A stretch of DNA of 12,347 bases from Bacteroidota bacterium (GTDB lineage: Bacteria > Bacteroidota > Bacteroidia > Chitinophagales > Chitinophagaceae). Shown in pieces: positions 6,935 to 12,347 of the stretch. Both the position numbers and the translations under genes were made by a program. The notes beneath the pieces were generated by a model. It was not told the origin of the DNA. It made no database searches and saw only the letters and a list, made by a program, of their open reading frames with translations. The stretch lies in assembly GCA_023436685.1 (NCBI GenBank), contig JAEZIL010000113.1, positions 1-12,347 of the forward strand, in the 5' to 3' direction. Within the stretch, counting starts at the first letter, position 1; every line of letters begins with the position of its first letter.

Positions 6935-9602
6935 CTTTTTGCGTTTCTGCTTATTATTCATTTGCAGCCTTTTTGCCGGTTATACTTTACGGGCGCAACT
7001 TTCTACAGCCGATACAACCAGTGGTGGCGGTATTGGCCTAAGTAATACCTCAAGGCAAAGCATAGTTGGTGTACGCCCTTCGCAGTATCAGATAGGAGGC
7101 GTTACAGTAACCGGTGTACGCTACCTGGACGAAGACCTGATGCTGGCCGTTTCGGGCCTTAAAGTAGGTATGGATGTTAAGCTACCTAACGATGAAAATA
7201 TTGCCAAGGCAATACGTAACCTGTGGAAACAGGAACTTTTTTCAGATATTGATATAACTGTTACCAGGATAGTGGGCAGCAAAGTGTTTTTAAACATTGC
7301 AGTAGAGGAACGCCCCAGGCTAAGCAAATATAACTTTAGAGGTATAAAAAAAGGTGAAGCGCAGGAGTTAAAGGATAAAATAAACCTTGTAAAATCGAGA
7401 GTAGTAACCGATGCAACCAAAAAAGAAGCTATAGTACGTATACAAAAATATTATGCAGAAAAAGGCTATGGCGATGTTGCAGTGAATGTGCGTGAGCGGC
7501 GGGACACCCTTGGTGTTAACCAGGTAATATTAACCTTTGATATAAGCAAAGGCAATAAAACCAAAGTAAACCAGATAAACATTGCAGGTAACGAATATGC
7601 AAGCGATGCGCGGGTGAAAAGGACCTTGAAATCAACTAAAGAAATGCCGCGTATCAGCCTTTACCCTGCCGATGGCGTAAGTGTGTATGAGAAGAATGAG
7701 CGGTCGTTTGGAAAGTATATAGGAGGTTTAGGCTTTTTATCCCCTTCAAAAACATTGAGTGCGCTCAACCCTTATTTCAGGTATAATTTCTTCTCTTCTG
7801 CCAAGTTCAACAAGCAGAAATTTGAAGATGATAAACAATCCATTGTCAACTACTACAATTCGTTAGGATATCGCGATGCTGCAGTTGTTTCAGATACAAT
7901 ATACAAAGTAAAAAATGGCAACCTGAATATTGATATCAGGGTGAAGGAAGGGCGCAAGTACTACTTTGGCGATATGGAGTGGAAGGGGAATACAAAATAT
8001 TCAAGCGAATACCTGACTACTGTACTGGGCATAAAGCGTGGCGATGTGTATGACCAGGAGTTACTGGAGTCTCGCCTGGGCAGGGCTGTTAACCCTGATG
8101 GCTCGCCCGATGTTAGTAGCCTTTACATGGATGATGGTTATTTGTTTTTTAATATAGAACCAGTTGAAACATCGATAGTAGGCGATACCATTAACTATGA
8201 AATGAGAGTGGTAGAAGGCCCACAAGCCACTATTAAAAACGTAAATATAACAGGTAACGACCGTACCAACGAGCATGTTATACGCCGTGAGTTGTATACC
8301 CGGCCAGGTAATAAATTCAGCCGTGCCGATCTGATACGTTCGCAACGCCAGATAGCAAACCTGGGCTTTTTTGACCAGGAAAAGATAGGTATTCAACCTA
8401 AGCCTAATGCAGAAGATGGAACGGTAGATATTGAATACAGCGTGGTAGAAAAATCGAGCGATCAGTTGCAGTTATCTGCAGGCTTTGGCGGCGGTGTGAG
8501 GTTTTATGGCAATATTGGTATTACTTTTACTAACTTCTCTATCCGCAATATTTTTAAGCCACAGTTCTGGGATCCGCTACCGGTAGGTGATGGACAACGT
8601 TTATCGCTCAACTACCAGTCGAACGGTGCTTATTATAACTCATTCAACTTTTCTTTTACTGAGCCGTGGCTGGGAGGTAAAAAACCCAATGCCCTTACTA
8701 CAAGCTTAATATACAGTAAATTTTCGGGTGTGTACACACCACTTCCTGCCGATTCATCCTTCATACGTGTTGTGGGTGGCGGCCTGTCGCTTAGCAAACG
8801 CCTGAAATGGCCCGACGATAATTTCGTGTTTACATACGGTGTTAACTATCAAAACTACAGGTTAAAGGATTATGCATTGATCAACAACTTTAGCAACGGT
8901 ACCAGCAACAACCTGTTTTTCAAGTTGGTATTGGCACGTTATACTGTCGATCAGCCATTGTATCCGAGAAGTGGTTCTAACATTAGCTTTACCTTCCAGT
9001 TCACGCCACCATATAGCGGCTTCAGCGGCAAAGATTTTTCAACAGAATCCACTGCTTCAAAATATAAATGGATAGAATATCATAAATACCGTTTTACGGC
9101 TGAGTGGTATCAAAAAATAGCCGGCAACCTGGTGTTTAAGCTGGCTGGTAAATATGGTTTCCTTGGTTATTATAATCCCGATCTGGGTTATTCACCGTTT
9201 GAACGCTTCCAGCTTGGTGGCGATGGGCTTTCCGGCCAAAACTTCTTTATAGGAAGGGATATCATTGCGCATCGTGGTTACAAAGACCCATATGCTCAAA
9301 ATGCCGTGATATTTAATAAATATACCGCTGAAGTAAGGTATCCTTTCTCGCTGAGCCCAACATCTACAATATATGGTCTGGCGTTTGTGGAAGCAGCTAA
9401 TGCATGGAATAGTTTTGATGCATATAACCCTTTCAAACTTAACCGTTCGGCCGGTGTGGGTGTACGTGTATTCTTACCTATGTTTGGCCTGTTAGGGCTC
9501 GACTATGGTGTGGGCTTCGACCGTTTCGACCGTTCAACAGGTACTACAAGATTTAAAGATATATCGAGCTTTACCTTTATGTTAGGTTTTGAGCCCGATT
9601 GA
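6924..9602 (+). CDS. bamA: Outer membrane protein assembly factor BamA (Omp85 family)
   Basis: An 892-residue outer-membrane protein that folds and inserts beta-barrel proteins. The signal peptide spans residues 1-24 (cleavage after TLRA, before Gln25). Five POTRA domains follow, at roughly 57-129, 133-209, 215-343, 345-433 and 435-511, with typical turns such as VEERP, ITGN and VVEGP. The 16-strand barrel runs from about 515 to the end. GRDIIAHRGYKDPY (777-790) is the loop-6 RGY/VRGF motif characteristic of Omp85 proteins. POTRA 3 carries an insertion of about 55 residues (near 240-295). The ATG at 6924 lies inside the last codons of uppS (11-base overlap) and is the only start that directly yields a signal peptide. 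An in-frame TTG at 6882 adds a basic stretch and is unlikely. The gene ends in TGA. The two chaperone genes downstream fit its function. Confidence 0.96.
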   Translation: MSNSFLRFCLLFICSLFAGYTLRAQLSTADTTSGGGIGLSNTSRQSIVGVRPSQYQIGGVTVTGVRYLDEDLMLAVSGLKVGMDVKLPNDENIAKAIRNLWKQELFSDIDITVTRIVGSKVFLNIAVEERPRLSKYNFRGIKKGEAQELKDKINLVKSRVVTDATKKEAIVRIQKYYAEKGYGDVAVNVRERRDTLGVNQVILTFDISKGNKTKVNQINIAGNEYASDARVKRTLKSTKEMPRISLYPADGVSVYEKNERSFGKYIGGLGFLSPSKTLSALNPYFRYNFFSSAKFNKQKFEDDKQSIVNYYNSLGYRDAAVVSDTIYKVKNGNLNIDIRVKEGRKYYFGDMEWKGNTKYSSEYLTTVLGIKRGDVYDQELLESRLGRAVNPDGSPDVSSLYMDDGYLFFNIEPVETSIVGDTINYEMRVVEGPQATIKNVNITGNDRTNEHVIRRELYTRPGNKFSRADLIRSQRQIANLGFFDQEKIGIQPKPNAEDGTVDIEYSVVEKSSDQLQLSAGFGGGVRFYGNIGITFTNFSIRNIFKPQFWDPLPVGDGQRLSLNYQSNGAYYNSFNFSFTEPWLGGKKPNALTTSLIYSKFSGVYTPLPADSSFIRVVGGGLSLSKRLKWPDDNFVFTYGVNYQNYRLKDYALINNFSNGTSNNLFFKLVLARYTVDQPLYPRSGSNISFTFQFTPPYSGFSGKDFSTESTASKYKWIEYHKYRFTAEWYQKIAGNLVFKLAGKYGFLGYYNPDLGYSPFERFQLGGDGLSGQNFFIGRDIIAHRGYKDPYAQNAVIFNKYTAEVRYPFSLSPTSTIYGLAFVEAANAWNSFDAYNPFKLNRSAGVGVRVFLPMFGLLGLDYGVGFDRFDRSTGTTRFKDISSFTFMLGFEPD

Positions 9603-9634
9603 TGCTAACTTATTATATTGCTAAAAAATAAAAA

Positions 9635-9640
9635 GGAGGG
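9635..9640 (+). promoter_or_regulatory. Strong Shine-Dalgarno GGAGGG ahead of the ATG at 9645
   Basis: GGAGGG sits 4 bases upstream of the ATG at 9645. Strong Shine-Dalgarno sites are uncommon in Bacteroidota, and the other genes here have A-rich leaders instead. It marks 9645 as the ancestral start of the first OmpH-like gene. Confidence 0.6.
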
Positions 9641-9644
9641 AAAA

Positions 9645-9674
9645 ATGAAAAGAATAATTCTGGGACTGGTATGA
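9645..9674 (+). other. Interrupted signal-peptide start of the first OmpH gene (9 codons, then TGA)
   Basis: From the ATG at 9645 the frame reads MKRIILGLV and then hits TGA at 9672-9674. The next codon, ATG at 9675, continues in the same frame with MLAVTFTAQAQ. Joined, the two parts make a textbook signal peptide: basic n-region, hydrophobic core and A-x-A-Q cleavage site. A single base change in the TGA (to TTA Leu or TGG Trp) would restore it. It is either a genuine nonsense mutation, a sequencing or assembly error, or a mini-ORF that feeds reinitiation at 9675. Confidence 0.8.
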
Positions 9675-10160
9675 ATGCTGGCAGTTACGTTTACTGCGCA
9701 GGCACAGCGTTATTGTATAATTGACTCTAAATATATACTGGACAAAATGACGGAATATAAAGACGCCCAAACGCGTCTTGATAAAATGTCGCAAAACTGG
9801 CAAACAGATATAGATGGAAAAATGCAGGAAGTAGAGCGAATGTACAAAGCTTACCAGGCAGAGCGTGCAATGCTATCGGACGATATGCGCAAGAAACGTG
9901 AAGACGAGATAATGCAGAAAGAAAGAGCTGCTAAAGACCTGCAAAAGCAAAGATTTGGTTTTGAAGGTGACCTTTTTAAAGAACGCCAGAAACTGGTAAA
10001 ACCTATACAAGATAAAGTATACAATGCTGTACAAAAAATGGCTACCTCTAAATCTTACGATCTGGTATTGGATAAGGCAGGAGGTGTTACATTGTTCTAT
10101 GCCGATCCCAAACTTGATCGTAGCGACGATGTGTTAAAATTACTTGGATTAAACAAATAA
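9675..10160 (+). CDS. OmpH/Skp-family periplasmic chaperone, first copy, signal peptide interrupted
   Basis: The visible reading frame gives 161 residues from the ATG at 9675. The mature domain begins at Gln11 (QRYCIIDSKYILDKM), the OmpH/Skp opening strand. A long, highly charged coiled-coil region (about 25-110) forms the chaperone tentacles, and a C-terminal strand-helix (KSYDLVLDKAGGVTLFYAD, 126-144) closes the body. Skp-like proteins hold unfolded barrels in the periplasm for delivery to BamA. It lies 42 bases after bamA (counting from its ancestral ATG at 9645). As written, the start lacks the Lys/Arg n-region and has only a stub of hydrophobic core, so export would be poor. The ORF proper is otherwise intact, which suggests the interruption is recent or an error. 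It is clearly diverged from the second copy. Confidence 0.8.
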   Translation: MLAVTFTAQAQRYCIIDSKYILDKMTEYKDAQTRLDKMSQNWQTDIDGKMQEVERMYKAYQAERAMLSDDMRKKREDEIMQKERAAKDLQKQRFGFEGDLFKERQKLVKPIQDKVYNAVQKMATSKSYDLVLDKAGGVTLFYADPKLDRSDDVLKLLGLNK

Positions 10161-10174
10161 TGGCATTTACTTTG
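10143..10174 (+). promoter_or_regulatory. Possible internal promoter for the second OmpH copy
   Basis: CTTG at 10143-10146 and TTACTTTG at 10167-10174 are 20 bases apart, each one mismatch from the TTTG / TAnnTTTG pattern. An A-rich leader of about 30 bases follows before the ATG at 10208. If active, the second chaperone would not depend on read-through from uppS-bamA. Confidence 0.35.
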
Positions 10175-10207
10175 CAACTCTGAAAATTTAAAGACTAAAA
10201 ATTAAAA

Positions 10208-10711
10208 ATGAAAAAAATCATCTTATTCCTTGCCTGTGGACTGTTGATAGGTAATGCTGTGTTTGCGCAGGCGAAATTTGGATACATTGATTCTCGCGAA
10301 CTGTTGAAAGCCATGCCCGAAATCACTAAAGCTAACACTGATGTAGAAGCTTATGCAAAAACCTTCCAGGATCAGCTGCAGACAATGGGTAAAGAATACG
10401 AAAGTAAAGCGCAGGCTTTTCAGGCAGGTGAGAAAACAATGACAGATGCAGTAAAAGAAGTAAAAATAAAAGAGATACAAGACCTGCAAGGCCGTATAGA
10501 ATCTTTTCAACAAAGTGCTACTGAAAAAGTAGAAAAGAAAAAGCAAGAATTATATGCGCCGGTATTGGAGAAAGCTGATAAGGCAATAAAGGATGTAGCT
10601 AAAGAAAAAGGTTATGACTACATATTTGATGCTAGCTCAGGTGCTCTTTTGCATGCTAACGAAGCTAATAACATATTGAGCCTGGTGAAAACCAAGCTTG
10701 GTATCAAATAA
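10208..10711 (+). CDS. OmpH/Skp-family periplasmic chaperone, second copy
   Basis: A 167-residue periplasmic chaperone of the OmpH/Skp family, acting with BamA on unfolded outer-membrane proteins. The signal peptide spans 1-20 (MKKIILFLAC, hydrophobic core, VFA|Q). The mature part opens with AKFGYIDSRELLKAMPE (22-38). A long charged coiled coil follows (about 40-120), and the protein closes with the conserved body strand GYDYIFDASSGALLHA (136-151). The length is typical. It lies 47 bases after the first copy and shares its domain plan but not much sequence, so this is an old duplication rather than a recent repeat. Unlike the first copy, its signal peptide is intact. An A-rich leader precedes the ATG. 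A Rho-independent terminator follows directly. Confidence 0.93.
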   Translation: MKKIILFLACGLLIGNAVFAQAKFGYIDSRELLKAMPEITKANTDVEAYAKTFQDQLQTMGKEYESKAQAFQAGEKTMTDAVKEVKIKEIQDLQGRIESFQQSATEKVEKKKQELYAPVLEKADKAIKDVAKEKGYDYIFDASSGALLHANEANNILSLVKTKLGIK

Positions 10712-10735
10712 GAGATATAAGCTAATGAACGAGAG

Positions 10736-10770
10736 AGGCGACCGATAAGGTCGCCTTTTGTTTTTATGTT
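10736..10770 (+). terminator. Rho-independent terminator of the envelope cluster
   Basis: The stem AGGCGACC (10736-10743) pairs with GGTCGCCT (10749-10756) around a 5-base loop and is followed by TTTTGTTTTTATG, a good T-tract on the plus strand. It lies 25 bases after the second OmpH stop. The minus strand has no T-run after the stem, so it acts mainly rightward. Confidence 0.9.
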
Positions 10771-10771
10771 T

Positions 10772-11386
10772 TTAATGCTCTTTGCCAAACATTTTTTCGC
10801 CGGCGGGTATAGCAACCGGCAGTCTATTTTCTACAGGAGGTATGGGGCAGTTGTAGCCATCAGCAAATGCACAATAGGGGTTATAGCATTTATTGAAGTC
10901 GACAACTAGCTTATTGTCTTTTATGTCTTTAACTGAAAGATCGAGATAGCGGCCGCCTGCATAGCTTTCTATATAGCTTGTAGCATCGGTAAAGGGGAGG
11001 AACAAATGGTCTTTATCGTCTTTTAGCAAAGACATGTTTTGATATACGGATAACTGCAGGGCCGTATCATTAATGTTGAAATGCAATATGCCGTACTGCC
11101 TGAATTTTTTGGTTTTGCCACTGTGCGTAGGCATATCAAACTCTTTCGCCTCGGGTGTTAGTTTGATGGTTGCAATTATTTTAAAAGATATATCTGGTTC
11201 AAAGAAGCGCAGGAAAGCAGTATCCCCGGCTTTCAGCGGACTGCGCTCTTCGGTAATAAATTCCTGCTTATAGTGTAGCCGGTGTTCCTCTATTTCTTGC
11301 TTGTAAGACTGCTGCGCGTGCAAAACAAAAGGGCAACAGCTGATAGCTGCTGCCCATAAGAAAGTATATAAAGCTTGTTTATTCAT
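10772..11386 (-). CDS. Secreted DUF1684-family protein
   Basis: A 204-residue protein with a signal peptide (residues 1-24, ending VLHA|Q), so it should be periplasmic or surface-bound. The C-terminal half matches DUF1684: GGRYLDL (144-150), then [20 protein letters not shown] (161-180) and [15 protein letters not shown] (183-197). The cysteines at 167, 172 and 180 and the P-x-E-N-R-L-P-V motif are the conserved core. The biochemical function of this family is not established and I do not assign one. The ATG at 11386 overlaps the last 8 bases of lysS, pointing to coupled translation in one transcript. A longer in-frame reading from 11518 would lie inside lysS and bury the signal peptide. The Cys-Cys at 17-18 lacks a proper lipobox, so I do not call it a lipoprotein. 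Confidence 0.88.
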   Translation of the reverse strand: MNKQALYTFLWAAAISCCPFVLHAQQSYKQEIEEHRLHYKQEFITEERSPLKAGDTAFLRFFEPDISFKIIATIKLTPEAKEFDMPTHSGKTKKFRQYGILHFNINDTALQLSVYQNMSLLKDDKDHLFLPFTDATSYIESYAGGRYLDLSVKDIKDNKLVVDFNKCYNPYCAFADGYNCPIPPVENRLPVAIPAGEKMFGKEH

Positions 11387-12347
11387 TTGTTTTTTCGGGG
11401 CGCATTTGTGGGAATAATAAAACGTCTTGTATTGACACCTGGCCTGTAAGCAGCATTGCCAAGCGCTCAATACCGAAACCAATGCCGGCTGTTGGTGGCA
11501 TACCGTATTCCAGTGCACGCAGAAAATCGTAATCTATATACATGGCTTCATCATCGCCACGTTCCATTAGTTTTACCTGGTCTTCGAAACGCTCGCGCTG
11601 GTCTATAGGGTCGTTCAGCTCACTGTATGCGTTGGCTATTTCTTTGCCGTTTATTATCAGTTCAAAACGTTCAACCAGGCCTTCTTTCTCGCGGTGCTTT
11701 TTGGTAAGCGGGCTCATCTCAATAGGATAGTCGATAATGAAAGTAGGTTGTATGTAGTGTTTCTCACATTTGCCACCAAATATCTCATCTATCAGCTTGC
11801 CCTTGCCCATACTTGGGTCGGTTTCTATTTTCAGTTGTTTACATGCGTCACGCAGTTGTGCTTCGTCCATGCCATTGATGTCGATACCTGTATGTTCCTT
11901 AATAGCATCGTAAATGCTGATGCGTTTGTAGGGTGCTTTAAAGTCTATTTCTACGCCGTTTACTTCGGTTTTGCTGGTGCCGTTGGTTGCAATAGCAGTT
12001 TGCTCAAGCATTTGCTCTGTGGTTTCCATCATCCACAGGTAGTCTTTATAGGCTACGTAAAATTCAAGTATAGTAAACTCGGGGTTGTGCGTGCGGTCCA
12101 TACCTTCATTGCGGAAATTGCGGCTGAATTCATATACCCAATCAAAACCACCTACTATAAGGCGTTTAAGGTATAGTTCATTAGCAATACGCAGGTATAG
12201 AGGAATGTCTAATGCATTGTGGTGCGTAGCAAAAGGACGTGCTATAGCACCGCCGGGTATGCTTTGCAATACAGGTGTATCTACTTCCAGCGCACCCCGC
12301 TCATTAAGGAAAGAACGGATAGCGTTCTTCATTTTAGTGATACGGAT
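11379..12347 (-). CDS. lysS: Lysyl-tRNA synthetase, class II (5' part beyond window)
   Basis: This enzyme charges tRNA-Lys with lysine in the cytoplasm. The last 322 residues are visible, covering the class II catalytic domain; the N-terminal OB-fold anticodon-binding domain lies beyond base 12347. The frame stays open to the window edge, so the internal Met at 12332 is not the start. Motif 1 is around [15 protein letters not shown] (visible residues 13-27). Motif 2 is [17 protein letters not shown] (76-92), with the ATP-binding arginines. Motif 3 is [15 protein letters not shown] (288-302). The lysine-pocket region [19 protein letters not shown] is at 229-247. It ends [13 protein letters not shown], the usual LysS tail. 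Its stop overlaps the start of the DUF1684 gene by 8 bases. Confidence 0.97.
   Translation of the reverse strand: MRITKMKNAIRSFLNERGALEVDTPVLQSIPGGAIARPFATHHNALDIPLYLRIANELYLKRLIVGGFDWVYEFSRNFRNEGMDRTHNPEFTILEFYVAYKDYLWMMETTEQMLEQTAIATNGTSKTEVNGVEIDFKAPYKRISIYDAIKEHTGIDINGMDEAQLRDACKQLKIETDPSMGKGKLIDEIFGGKCEKHYIQPTFIIDYPIEMSPLTKKHREKEGLVERFELIINGKEIANAYSELNDPIDQRERFEDQVKLMERGDDEAMYIDYDFLRALEYGMPPTAGIGFGIERLAMLLTGQVSIQDVLLFPQMRPEKTNE

Noticed and set aside
9672..9674. TGA read as tryptophan (alternative genetic code)
   Set aside because: All Trp codons in the intact genes here are TGG, and bamA ends in TGA at the expected place. That bamA stop is weak evidence alone, because read-through would add only two residues before a TAA, but the TGG usage argues clearly for the standard code.
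10772..11518. Longer start for the DUF1684 protein at 11518
   Set aside because: The added 44 residues lie within lysS and would precede, and so destroy, a clear signal peptide starting at 11386.
11694..12176. A 160-codon plus-strand frame opposite lysS
   Set aside because: It is the antisense of conserved lysS motifs 2 and 3 regions and has no start signal or family features.

Overview
The window looks like chromosomal DNA from a member of the Bacteroidota, most likely of the Chitinophagaceae type. Three things point that way: a PorP/SprF outer-membrane protein of the type IX secretion/gliding family, an uppS-bamA-OmpH-OmpH envelope cluster, and promoter-like TAnnTTTG boxes just upstream of start codons. 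The GC content is moderate. Nearly all the sequence is genic, and I see no tRNA, rRNA, CRISPR array, insertion sequence or phage gene.

Left part (1-4781). A long-chain-type acyl-CoA dehydrogenase runs leftward off the window edge. Divergent from it is a two-gene unit: an alpha/beta hydrolase and, 3 bases later, a membrane family-2 glycosyltransferase. The glycosyltransferase converges, with a 1-base gap, on a short RsmI-like tetrapyrrole-methylase-family methyltransferase. Next comes a divergent alkyladenine-type DNA glycosylase gene, closed by a perfect 15-bp palindromic hairpin that can serve as a terminator for both flanking genes.

Middle part (4799-10770). A stand-alone PorP/SprF-type gene on the minus strand is separated by a 333-base intergenic region from the rightward envelope cluster: undecaprenyl diphosphate synthase (uppS), the outer-membrane beta-barrel assembly protein BamA, and two tandem OmpH/Skp-type periplasmic chaperones. 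UppS makes the lipid carrier for peptidoglycan and surface glycans, BamA inserts barrels, and Skp-like proteins escort unfolded barrels to it. A Rho-independent terminator ends the cluster. The first OmpH gene is the oddest thing in the window: its natural start and signal peptide are cut by an in-frame TGA that is immediately followed by an ATG.

Right part (10772-12347). On the minus strand, lysyl-tRNA synthetase (5' end outside the window) overlaps by 8 bases a secreted DUF1684-family protein.

Most genes are ordinary housekeeping or envelope genes. I did not find a convincing new multi-gene system. The observations most worth checking are the interrupted chaperone signal peptide, candidate leaderless promoters, the shortened RsmI paralog and a large insertion in POTRA 3 of BamA.
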